Shown here: positions 1-13,200 of the stretch, piece by piece | Numbering within the stretch: the stretch's first letter is position 1 | How the letters are laid out: every line of letters begins with the position of its first letter | DNA from: Trileptium ribeirensis | Taxonomy: Eukaryota > Nematoda > Enoplea > Enoplida > Thoracostomopsidae | Assembly: GCA_030248225.1 (NCBI GenBank) | Contig: JASANE010011869.1 | Span: forward strand, 49,876 to 113,875 | Length of the DNA stretch: 64,000 nucleotides | Direction of reading: 5' to 3' | Position numbers and translations under genes: made by a program | The notes under the pieces: generated by a model | What the model was told of the DNA's origin: nothing | The model's input: only the letters and a program-made list of their open reading frames with translations | The model's database searches: none

Positions 1-3000
1 GTGCTTTGAAATTGTAATTGACCCTTGCTAAACCAACCAGGACAGCATACTAAGTATTTAAATGAATAACTTTATTTGTTGCAACCAAATTTCAAATTAT
101 CCAATTCAAGACAGTATTCAACCTAGCAAAACATAACTTGGATGAAAGAGAAGCCCTTTATAATCTGGTTAAGCTGCCTCTTCTGGGTGCTGTATTAGAA
201 TCATACACCAAAGTGAAACTTCCTCAAGACTGAGCTGATCAAAATCCAAAACGAGGCGTTGCATCGCAACCAAGTAGCCGTTGGTACAATTTGAGTAAAT
301 AATGTTGGTCCTTAAGGTTTTCGAGACTGTCCCTACGTTGACCCTAATAGGAAGGAAAGTCGACGTCGTGGAAACCAGAACGTGTACCTTTGGCGCAACT
401 GGATGAGATCAGTTATGAGATAAAACACACGAAATTTTTTGTCTCCGGACGTCCAGTATTTTGTGACATTCCATATCACTAAAACCGAGTTGAGGAATAA
501 ATCGTCTGAACTTCTTTAAGTTGGGGCGCACAGTTTTTTGGGACTGGAATTGGTCAGAGCGCCTCTGACAAAATGACTAATGACATTCATTAAGAACTTC
601 TTCCTATTGATGAAATTTACCAGAGTCAGTAAACAAGAGAAACCTGTTAAAATTCCCTGAGAAAAATAATAAAATTGCAAAATTTACAATAAAATAATAA
701 AATTGCAATTGTTGTTGCAAAATTTACGAAATTTGACATTGGAACGTGATTATCAGAGCCTGGACTGTACTGGGTCAGGAATTTGTTTTGAGGAGGTTGT
801 GAAACAAATATTCAGGCATTGAAAATATCCCATTAGCCGAAATAAGAAAATTCCATGACCCTAATTAGAGAGCAAATATTGAAACCCATCGCCAGATATC
901 GACAGAAACCATGTGACGGTCGCATAGTAACTTATCGACTTGCAACCGAAACAACTTTCCAATAATCGAGAGAATATACAAATAAAATGAGACATGCTAT
1001 ATTCAAAATTAGACTAAAATCAATTAAATTAAATTACGTCAGCGGTCATAGGCCTAATTTGACTTTCACGAATGGTCGCTCAATTTTATCTAATGTGTAA
1101 GCGTGCCGTTTAAAGTGAACCCTGTCAACTGAAATGAAACTATCAATTGAAGAGGATAGATAAAATGTTACCTTAAGCTTTAATTTCTTCTGCTGACCCT
1201 TTCAGGAAATTTATTGTGCTCAATTCGAAAAGACCGTTGAGAAGGGATTTCCCTAAATTTGATATATTTTTTCAAAACTTATTAGTGTTAGGCTTACTAG
1301 ACAAAATTGCATCTTAACACTTTAGCCCAAGTTGAAATCAGTCAAAATTGAGTGGTTCAGAACAAGACCAAATTATGCCTAATGGCTGGGCGTGTAAAAA
1401 TTCTAGTCTACTCACGAATCAAAGAACTCATACGAACTAGCAATGTTTAATAATCAAGAAAAAAGCAATAAAATTAACCAGGTACCTTGTGTACCCAATT
1501 TCCACTGTGCGTGTGTTATAGCGCATCTAGGTAAAATCATTTTATAAGTCAAAATGTGTACCTGATCGTACATTTTCCAATTATTCATGTTCATAAAGTG
1601 CTGATTCGGCCTCTGAACCGAATATGAGAAATCAACTTCGGACGTGATCACGTTCTCGACATCAAGATTAGATTCAGCAACGCTTGCAGAATTCTACGTC
1701 CCTTGAGCATACAGCAGTACAGTTAGTAAATGTTTCTTATAATAACCGCGAATTCTAACCAAAATACCCACCGGAATAGTTATAAAACATTCAGTACAAT
1801 TGGTTGTACAAGCACTGAACTGTCAATTCATGCATTTCAGTGAAAACGTGATAATGCATTGTCATTTGAGTAATAATATTTTCTCGTACGTAACGATTTG
1901 CCTTCAATCTGTACAGATTTCTAACACAAGCTCACTAAATATAATACTAATAAAATCCCCTTGTGTCATTAAGGTAAATGACCGTATCAGTGTTTACTGT
2001 CCTTAGGCGAGCAAGCTAGATAGGCACCCCTCTTCCGAGATGATGTACAGAAGGTGACGCAAAATGTTCCATTGGTACGTGCGTTGTTGACACCAAAATT
2101 TCGTGTTCGGAAATTCTGACCAAAACAGAATTCTATTGCCCTACCATCTTAAGATAAAATTAGCCAGAGTTGATCATACTGGCCAAGCTGTAGATAAGCA
2201 TAAAACAAAAATTTACGCAACGTTCCGCTGCGAGCTAAAAAAATTAAAATGTTCTCTTGCACAGCAAAACAGTTCAAGTTACTCTCTCTACTTTAATGCC
2301 GTTGAAGTGTCAAGAAAGTTTTATCGCCACAGTTTTACACCCATAACCCTCTATATGAAGTATGACTTTTAGGCATCTAACTTTCTAGCCGAACACAGAA
2401 CTAAACTGGCATCTTCGAACGAGCTCAGTGCCGTTCAAACTTTGTCGAGGAAAAAAAGGGCAGTGTTTGCAGTCAGGTCGAGCACGCCAAGCAGCAACCT
2501 GAGAATCTAAAATCAAATAGATCAAGATCAAATGGATAAATAAGTGACCAAAACAATAAAATTTAATGCCGTACGGCCTCACTCCAACTTACCAATGTTG
2601 ACAAACATTGATAAGACAACAGGTTGCTGTTCAAAAACAATCTGCATAATTGTAGAAAAAAACAGCAATAACCTCAAAAGTTGTAAGTTTTGAATTTTTC
2701 CCAAAACTGTCGATGAGTCGAATGTTGGATTCCCGAACTCAGCTGGTTCCATTCAATTTGTACTGCTGTGTTTGTGCCTAATTTTGGCAACGAACGAAAA
2801 TGTACGACAGTCGATGAATGATAATTGTAGCTGCGAACTGACCAGGGCGTGGTCCAACTGAATGAAGCCGCCGCCGGGAAATTCCCATGTTTGTCGCTGG
2901 CGCTGCTTGTGCCTGAAATTGCTATTCACGAGGCTTAGATTTTAAGGAACCGCGCCGCATAAATATATATTTATACATATATAACATTATTGTAACAAAG

Positions 3001-4161
3001 TAACATTATTTGTAGCATTGTATATATAATTTTTTGTATATATTTGTTTTATACACATACTTTTTAACGTTAGTAACATCGTTGTCTCCCCACAAATAGC
3101 GAAATATTGGGCACAGGTATTTTTAGACAAATGTAAGAAAAATGAATGTATGCCATTTACAAAATAACTATGTATCAATTTACAGGTTGCTGTTTGATGA
3201 TACCAAATACTCTCGTGTTGAATTGTCTCAAAACATTCACATGGTCTTATGAACTATGTAGTACGAAGCTCTAAATTAATAATTACACATTGTTAAGCGC
3301 TATTCGACTGATATTGCCGCAAAGTGGATTCCACACTGTATTGCTGGCACTTGCAAGTTGGGCTTTGGAGGAGCGTTTAGCTGTGAATTATTTGGCCTTA
3401 CGTCATTTGTAAGCTATACGATGGTACATACATGCTCAAGATACGAGTAATAGGAGACGTCTGATGCTCACGAGGTGATCCTTTGGCCCTGAGCGGATTT
3501 CCCCTATTTTTGCCAAAATTGTGCTTATGACTAATGTTTTCTCCGCGCGGCTTTGGCGCAGAGAAGGGGGCGAAGCCTCAACGGGGGATCAGGATACTTC
3601 GGGGGGAAGGGGCTGGGGGGTCGGGTCCCCGAGTCTCCAGTGGAAGGGGGTCCGAGCCTTAGGGACAATGATTCATGTCTCCACCGCCCTCGAGAGCATG
3701 TATGGGATGATGACACGGTGCTGTGCCTTTGTCACTTTGCATGTCGTGGCTGATTGGCAATGATTCATGATAAGCCAAGAACACTACTATGTAATAGTTG
3801 AACTACAGCGTACCTGAACTTCTGTTTATTTTGGACTGAACCTGAACTTTATCAACAACGTCATTGAGTAGACCCAATGCGAAATAAATCAGTTTTAGTT
3901 TTACTGCAACCAATCGGGGAACCATAAACACTAAACGGTGATTTTGTGTTATGTTGGATAATTCCGCGCAAAGGCTAACGCAGGTTGGATTTACTGCGAC
4001 GGCAAATTTTAATGTATATCGTTAGTGCATTTATGCAAACGACATCACGACACATCGTCATATAAAACTGAGATTAGATTGCATAATTGCTGTTACTATA
4101 TTTTAGAAATTTTTTCGCATGTTTTGTTTAGAATTACAGTCGGCATGCTTTTTCATTTCAG
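1..4161. other. No supported gene; upstream of the sushi gene
   Basis: AT-rich sequence with only short open frames that lack domain matches or convincing splice signals. A GC-rich patch lies at about 3,530-3,680. The first exon (signal peptide) of the sushi gene that follows should lie here or before the window, but I could not identify a Met-hydrophobic segment ending in a phase 1 donor. Confidence 0.5.
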
Positions 4162-4284
4162 CCGTTAAATTTTCATTTGGAACTGCGCAATGCGCTGGCC
4201 TAGTTGTTGAACCGCCGACTGGGAAAATATACGCCACAGCAAAAGCATCGTGTAATACCCACTACCTGGGTTTGTGTCAAGCGC
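4162..4284 (+). CDS. Candidate exon of the sushi gene (Cys-bearing segment)
   Basis: The acceptor is a T-rich tract ending TTTCAG and the donor is GTAAGT. The exon is 123 nt, phase 1-1, and open throughout. It encodes 41 residues with three Cys (motifs TAQCAGL, KASCNTHYLGLCQA). Joining it to the next exon gives QAPMPCD with the frame preserved. It matches no domain I can name. Assignment to this gene rests on strand, phase and splice sites only. Confidence 0.55.
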
Positions 4285-7200
4285 GTAAGTGGATTGATTT
4301 TCATATCAAATCAAAGTTCATGTATGGCTTTGGTTACTTCTTAGCACTCTACTTGTCTAGATGTAGATGTAACAAACTTAACTACTAGAGATGAAAGACT
4401 TAATGTTTATTAGAGCTATTCGTAAAATTTTAGTACTCTGTCGGTATCTGCAATGAAACAAAAGTACAAAATATGTACTATTTCGTGTGAAACCTGTATG
4501 ACCACAGCTTATCCTAAAACAAAAGTTTACAGAGGATTCTTTTTTAAAAAAATTGCTCACCGCTATGCTATGTTAAATGATACTTGTAGCAGTGAATAAA
4601 CTAATGGACAACAAAGCTCAGCAACATCTATGTCAATATCCTAGATAAACCATTGTAATATATAAACTATACAAGTTTATAGGTCGAAATCACTATTTTA
4701 GATATAAGCTATATCGCTAATATGATTTCGAAACAGTTAAGGCTCAGGGGCGTCGCAAAAGGGGTTTGCAGGAGGTGCCGACCCTTCCCAGTTTTCACTG
4801 ACAAACGTTAAAATATTAACTGATCGCGATATCACAAAATGAATGTAAACGATCTGCACCGTCCAATTTTCGCCGCCTTTGCTCCAATTTTAAAGAGCAT
4901 GCGACGCCCCTGCTTAGTCAGGAAAGTTTGAGGACACAGAAGGCCCTCCGACTTGAATAGCTGTTGTAACACAGCTTATATAGTTAATGCCGTGCATCAA
5001 AATAACTTGACGCATGGTTAGCTAAATTAGCTGTATTACGACTCAGTTGTAGCACAGCTAGGCGCGCGTCAAGTGATTTGTACGCACGGTTGTGTTGTGT
5101 AACTCCTTCAAACTCGTGCTGACGCACTCGTCTGAACTCGTCACAACCGTACGTACAAATCACTTAACGCACGATAGCTGTGCTACAATTATTACTTGTA
5201 TGCCCGTGTGACGTGTGACACAGCAATGTTTGCAGTTTTGTCACTTAAAAAGCCGGACCAAATATAAGTTTTTATGTTTACCTCAATTGGTTATATTTAA
5301 ATATTTCGTATTGCTCTTAATGAAGCATCGGTTGACATATTTAGGGAAATCGAATTTCATCATAATTGATCCAAATACGCTCAAAAGTGCAAATATTAAA
5401 ACTCAAGCAATTTATAAATCATTTACAGTTAAGAAGTAAAATTGCTGTAAACATAAGGTATAGCTGTAAAAAGATAGGTCGCCCTTATCTGAATCTCCCA
5501 TCTAGGACAGGGCCAAAAAATTTCGGCCCAACTCTTCGTTCAGGAGCTTTGATTTGCTGGCGAATGTTAGTGTTCGAGTACCATCAGTATAATTCTCAAA
5601 CAAGAATACAGACACTATAAAAATCTGGAAAAAGTTATATTGGCTACTAGTAAGATACAACCGACAGTACCAAAAGATGGTATGAATAAGATTCCGAATT
5701 TTTTTATCTATAGTAAACGAGGAATCGTGATTATGTTAGTTAAGTACAGATATATACGCTGCCTGCAGCACAATATAATACTGGTAAAATAAAAAAACCG
5801 GACAGACCCTTGGCAAATTATAGGAACCTAAATAGCAAAATTTTCATTGATATTGGATGAAAAGGTTTCGGGTGCCAGTGCCGCAGGGACGATACTACGG
5901 TTTGAGCCGCGAAAACTTGCGCTAAATGTAGCCTTACACGATGTGGCTGCAACGAAATTAGTACAGTTGTAAGCATTAAATGCATTCACACTAATATGGT
6001 GGTAAAAATAATATCTCCCGAGAACTCCGCTACTCTCCCTCTGACAGGTTACCCCCGACCTTTCCCCCTGAAGGCGCTGCATTCGCCGAAACCATAGGTG
6101 CCGGATCAATTAAATTTTGAATCATGTCAATATACACGCTCTACCAAATATTTTTTTAAATTGTTTTTCAAATCGGACTGTGCAATAAATATCGGTGATG
6201 GGAGAGGCGTATATACGCTATATCTTGTAACAATCCAGTCCTATATTAATTAGTTCACTGTGTATACATGTGTATTTCTACATGTGCCGCTTGTGCTTTC
6301 CACTATGTTCAGCAACTATATCATTGTACAGGTGCAATCTTAAAAATGTATTTAGATATGCAAGCCGAGTGCGCTGTTCCATGATAATCGATTTCTTTTA
6401 GAATATAAAATCTGACTACATGTTTAGCTATGCCTTGCGACGTTCAGTGTCCAACGCTTATGGGGCCTGAATTCGGAAACATATCGATAAATGAGATATC
6501 AGTTCCGGGCGACATAGCAACGTTTACCTGTTCATCATCGTATACTCTCGATGGAAAGTCGACACTAACATGCCTGGAATCTGGTGATTGGAGCGATACT
6601 TCACCTGTCTGTATAGGTAAGCCAATTAATAAACCTTTTCGAGTATAAGCGTAAGCGAATGAAGACTTGTAATACTCTAAAAAGGAACCGATTATGATAG
6701 TACTGAGAACAATAAGGAATAACTCTACATCCAATTTCGGATCCAACTTGAAGTTTCTGAACAGATATTTTGAAAACTAGCAGTAACAGCAGGCTTTTGT
6801 TAAATTATTTAGCTCAGTAACCTGTAGTAAAATCAGGAACACATTCAACAAAAAACTTGTACCTGGAATGCTCTATAGAATGCAATGAGCATGGATGCTA
6901 TGATAACTCTAGATATTCAACGAGTCCAGAAATATAAAAAATATATTATCAATTTGAGCAATAAACTTAAGATAACGACAATGATAATTTTAACCACAAA
7001 ACGATTGAAGTTTTAGAATGATAATATTATTAATGAACAGCAAACGCCGTAACACTCAACGTAATCAAAATGTATTAATATTTATCCAATCCTTCCCAAA
7101 TCAATAGACTTTTTACCAAAGCTACGAAATAAAATATTTTCTATTATATACCAGTTCACGCCTTTGTTATTACACCTGCTTTAAGATTGTATAATAATGG

Positions 7201-10200
7201 AACAGTGGTTATAAGTGAAGACTTGAGACGGCAATTGAGTAATCTAAAAACATAATCTATTAGGCCTCAGCGGAACAGTAAAACGTTCTTTGTGATTCGA
7301 TTTTTATAAACACGTTGGTTGGGATCTTATACAATACAATATATACAAATTTGTTCAGCTCCTATGGTACATACGACATTTTACATTTACTGCAGTGCTC
7401 TGCTTCTGAAACGCGTTCATACGACTCGAGAATGAGAATTCATTAAGCGTCGTCCGCACAGCGTGCTCACTAGCGTTCGCAGAACATTGAAAACACGTGT
7501 ATAAGGTAGAAAATTCGCATAAAAGGAAATAAATAACGTGAAGTAATAATAAACCTGACCTTTGTTTTATGAGCTTTCTATTTATAAAATGTAACTTATC
7601 ACATTGGTGTAATAGACGGAATCACACAGTTCTCAAAGACACATTCATTATAAAACCGACTGTAAAATCCTCTATTTTTCAAGCAAATCTGTAAATTTGA
7701 TAAGTTATCCTCCGCAAAAATTGTTGGAGCTCAAGCAACATACTCCACTGGAAGCACGATCAAAGCATTTACATTATACTCGCATCCGGCTAACACCAGA
7801 GCAAAAGTAAATTCAATTTACGGCAATTAACGTAAAACCAAAACTGCTATTGTTATATGGTTCATCTGTGTCTTAAATATGATTATCTTCACAATCACTG
7901 TATTGTAATGTCGGAATATGCATATATTGTCATATAATAAATTATAGCATGTAAATAAAAATATTGTCACAAAATAAATTATAATATGAAAATTTTAATC
8001 TGTCATCAAGAATTTTCTACATTATCTAACTTTAACACGAATGTACATCAACATCACCATTTATCAGCGTATCTCGACGTTATATAGTAAAAAAATCGCT
8101 GGATACTGGAAATCTGATGAAAATTTCGTTGACATTTCTATTATATATCAAACACTTCAAGAAAAGCGCTTTGAATTACGAGACATCCAACTTTAGACAG
8201 TGTAACTTTTAGTGCCAGAAGTGACATGTGTGTTATGCCGCTCTCGATATACTAAGCCTTAAGCTTAGCCTTACCCTAAGCTTAGGTCCTTATTTATATA
8301 TAAGCGTTGCACCAAGCTCAAGTCTAAATGTTGACAAATTCCCCGATACCCCCAGCACTAAAGTTTTTCTTTTTAATTTCGCTATAGCGCCCGGTCACTA
8401 ACGGCAATATAAGCCGAATTTCAAATATAATTGTTTTACTTGCAGTATCTTGGTAGGATGTATTGGGGATAAAGTCTTTATGGCAACTGCATCACCGTAT
8501 AGTTCATTTGATATGTATGACTACAAAAGTACGACAATGAAAATTGAACCATCTCAATGCCCTAATGTTTATTTGAATCTGAATTTACATTATTTTTGTG
8601 TAGTAGTTGACGTTGTGTTTGCTATTTGGCTACATGAAATCAGTGCTCACTATATGTGGTATATACCGATTTGTTGGCTGTTCGCTATGCTATGAAACTT
8701 GAATTGGAAAAACTGTCATAGACCATGATTGATAACTTACAACTTAGTGGAATGTTATTTTTATTTTGAATTTTTAAACATGTAGAATATTACTGCTCTG
8801 AAACGTCGTCAAAAATAATTCAACTCTTGATACACTTATAATTACTGTATCGTGCAATATTTGCCAAAATCGAACCGACGCCAGGGATTCAAACTTGTTT
8901 ATGTGACTGTATGATTGTATGTGGCGTGTGCCAAACATTCTGAAGCGAGCGAACAGCACAACACGTGCAACCGAACAATATACGAAATACTGAGTTAACG
9001 CCCCTTCTCTCAATGTACACTCTTCCCGTTTGAAAGTACTGGGCATTAGTGGAATAAGGATGATTCTGATAATTCTAGTTACTACAACAACCACTACCAC
9101 AACGACCACAACCACTACAAGTACTACCACACCGACTACAACTACAACAACAACGACTTCTACAACAACTACTACTACTACAACCACAACTACTACGACA
9201 ACGACTACGACCACATCTACTGCGACAACGACCACAACTACAACTACAACAAGCACAACTACGAGTACGACCACAACTACTACAACTACCACAACTACTA
9301 CGACTACAACCACGACTACCACAACCACAAGCACAACTACGAGTACTACCACAACTACTACTACCACAACCACTACTACGACTACGACCACAACTACTAC
9401 AACTACCACAACGACTACGACTACAACTACGGCAACTACTACGACTACCACGACTTCAACCACAACTACTTCCACCACAACCACAAGTACTTCGACCACA
9501 ACCACAACTACTTCGACCACAACCACAACAACTTCGACCACAACCACTACTTCTACGACTACAAAAACAACTACAACAAAGAGGACAACAACAGTCAAAA
9601 CTACTAACCCAAAAACAGCTGCTGTAATCACGACTACTACGCTTTCAATCCAAGGTAAAATGTTTATTACGATAATGAACATAGATGTATAATGTTAAAA
9701 ATGCTACCGTGAAAAGGAATGATCACGTTGGTAGAAAATTTCAACGACGACTAAGTAGCAAAATTGTTTCAAGCAATTAATAATAGTTTGCTCAAATCAA
9801 TTGTGTCACTGTAATTAATATTAAATAGTCACGCCATCTACTTTTTTCAGGAAACAACTTAATGCTCGCTATTATTAACAGATGCCTCATTTTCATCGCA
9901 AATACTGATTGTACAAACCCACCAAAATAATTATTCATAAATTAATACAGAAATATTGCCACAAATTTCAAAGACATAAATCAAGATTCAGGATTCCATC
10001 AAAATAAAAGCTGCACTAAATTTAGCTATCTAATCACACTAAGCGCCTAACGCAGTAGACCTTAAACCGATCAAAACAACATGGAAATCACAAACGATGT
10101 TTTTATAAAGTAGATTGAATAAAAGTGTACTTTGTAGAAGCGCTGTGAATCAAGTATTATTGGATCAAAAATGTAGCTCTAAGTGAAAGAAACAAAGTAT

Positions 10201-13200
10201 ATACTTGGTTACCTGCAAAAAATTCGAAATTTAGTCTTGAAAAAATAGGTTGTTCGTACCCTGCTTGCAACGGATAAGACAGAAACAAAGGCTTACACAC
10301 CTACATGCGGGACCTAAAACTGTTGATTCCGTTCCGTTTCATATTTATAGACGCTAAAATGAAAATTAACAAATTATGATGCAAAATAGTAAAATAAAGG
10401 GTATATCGGTGACAATGAATCAATGCGAAGAGCTAAAAATATATTTCTCACGCGGACATCCAGTGTGTATCAGAATGAAGCTTTTGAACACTCGTCGACA
10501 TCGTTTGGATCACCCATTGAGTTAACAGCTGTTTTTTCATATCCTCCTCTCTTCCGAAAATGCATCAATTTTGCCGATACATCGGTAATTTGGGTAGCAT
10601 TCGACCTAAATTTGACAAGGCTGTTAAGAAAATACAGAATTTCCTCATATAAACGCCAAATGATTTTTTCCATTTCTTGACTTACTAATAGTACCAAAGA
10701 TGTTCAAAACATATCTCGACAAATGCATACTTTACCATTAGAACCGCATTGATGTGACCTGCTGAATAATTATAAAATCAATTCGATCTGTCGCCCGTAA
10801 AACTCAACCACTTTACGAAATTATCGCTAATATGTCGTTTCACAACTAACGATCGTATATAAATACTCAACTCGCAAAATAATGCGGGATTCACGTTATA
10901 ATGTCCCCACCAGTTGGAACATTTGTCCCCCTGTAGTGTAGACTATACCGTAAATACGGTGACAGTGACACCCACACCATATAACAAAATATGAGGGTGT
11001 CGGGCACACCCCTAGATACCTCATTTTGGCAATGTAGTATTTCGGTGATTTATGCTTGCCAATACGGTGTTTCTAGGGTATCCTGTAGGCCCTATGTAAA
11101 ATGACCCCACGGGGTGGTGGAAACCCTCAGCAAAACGAAAAAGCAACGACGGTTCATTGACACCGTCTGAAATAAGCCAAACTATTAGCTAGCTTTGTTT
11201 GAAATTTATTTGAAACTTTATTCAAAAACATAGGGGTGTCTAAGACACCGTGTAGTCTGGGGTGTGCCTGCCACTGTGTGGGGTACATAAGTTCCAAGTG
11301 GTGGGGACATTATAACGTGAATCCCGCATAATTGAGCTGATTGTACCATAATCATATATGAAGTTATGCATTTATAAAGAATATTTTTCGCAAAAAATAA
11401 GGGCGGGAACTTAAAAACACAAAAAATGTAAATTCGGGACCGCCTCGTCCAGCACAGTCGAATGATAATTTAGTAATGCAAGTTCGTTACACAGAAGCCT
11501 TTCCTAACCGGTCCCGGACCGGTCCCGGGCGGACGCGTCCAAACCGTCCCTGCTCAGATTCACTCTAACGTACTTCGCAATCGTCTGGGTTAAGCAGAGG
11601 ACCTATCTGGCCTGCAGCGACACCCATTTCTATACAATATCTGCGCTAGGACCGTTGGGTTTAGCGCCATTGTTTTTAATTATTTGCTAGTCAGATCAAA
11701 CCATGACTAATATTTAGATCAAACCAAATGAGTAAGTAATAAGCTCAATTAATAAATATCAATTTAGATGAACCTTGAGAAAATAGCACCTTTAGCATTC
11801 ATTCCAAGCTTAGATGCGATAGCAGTAACATTTGTGCGTTTTGATCTGACAACTATATAGCCCCGTATTTCATAGATTAGAATGTATCCTTTTATCAAAA
11901 GATCACTTCAGCAGTATCTGTTTATCAAAAAAATCGACATGCATGGTAAAACCATGGTCATCAATAGAATCATCAATTCGTAAAACACATATTATGACAA
12001 CGAAATATAGGCAAATCTTATTTAACAACGTTGCTTTTAGTAATCTATGCCGTGGGTTGGACGAGGTTAGAAAAATATCGACTATATAATATGTAGCTTA
12101 TAAATACACCCACTGCCAAAATTTAAACCAAACACCGTCTACTATCCCAAGCCATACATAACCACGGCAGCAATACCTACGCGATTCATGACACAAAATA
12201 TGTAGTTTTTGCTCTCTTATTTAGTTGTTAAATAAGTTATGGGATACATGTCAGGCCTGCAGGTGGAGTAGCACAGATCCCCTGTACTGTGAAAATTTTT
12301 ATAATATCATTTTACCGATTACCATTAACAATGTTCCACGTGATTCTAGTTTAAAAGTGGACTTTGTTTTATCTCATGTTTCGCAAATCGATACATACAG
12401 AGCAATGCTTCTACGTCTATGTGCCGATAGTTAAAACTGCAACCAGTTGTAACAAAATTACATATAACGACCTGTCCGTTCCCGAGCTATAGCCGTTGTT
12501 GTAACAAAACTGTGCTTTAGTGCAATAACATAACAGCAAGATACTCGGTAATCTAACAACAGGATAACCTATCTTTGGCACAAAACTGTGTTATTAATGC
12601 CTTCTAATTTAGCACGTTTTATGGTGTTTCTTGCTCGGAGTAGTATCTGTTGTAGTATGTTAACACTTCGGACGTCCATCGCCCAAATATGGGCGATATC
12701 GATTTTGCTAAAAAATGTTATCGCCCATATGTGGGCGATATTGATTGTATAAAGTGTATCTGTTTTACGCGTGTGACGTGCTAGTTAAGCAAGTAAAATT
12801 GCGCCTGGCGTGTAGAAAATGCGATGGAGATTAATGTGGCTATCACTAAAGGGTCAGCGATGGATAATAATATCGCTCCCAAAAATATGAAATACTGGTT
12901 TTGCAAAATAAGTATATAATCAAAATAAGAAGAAAACGATAAAGTATGGTCGTTCAAATAATAAAAACGTTTTGTAATTGTTCAGCACGAATATTTACGT
13001 TAATTGGAGCCGTGAACATTCATGTCGAAAAAACATTCTCGGCAAAGAAACTTGTCACACTCAGGACAGAAGGTTGGGACTTTTGGACTCGCTTTCTCGG
13101 CCTCTCGAGATGGTAATCCTTGCTTGCGATTCTTTCGAAAACACTCTTTACAGCGTCGTCGTATATCTTTTCCGCCGTCTTGCGTCTTCTTAGCTAATTT

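Larger units (their letters stand above)
9655..12659. other. Intron sequence, no supported exon
   Basis: AT-rich intron of the sushi gene between its Thr-rich and terminal exons. It holds a 448-bp MITE and, just before the piggyBac element, one unrecognised open frame (both listed separately). Nothing else is supported. Confidence 0.5.

Noticed and set aside
3521..3763. GC-rich overlapping open frames on both strands
   Set aside because: Three overlapping frames on both strands reflect base composition; none shows a domain or splice signals.
8774..9682. Long minus-strand frame of almost pure Val
   Set aside because: It is the reverse complement of the Thr-rich exon, which has splice sites and fits a gene. 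Poly-Val of this length is not a plausible protein.
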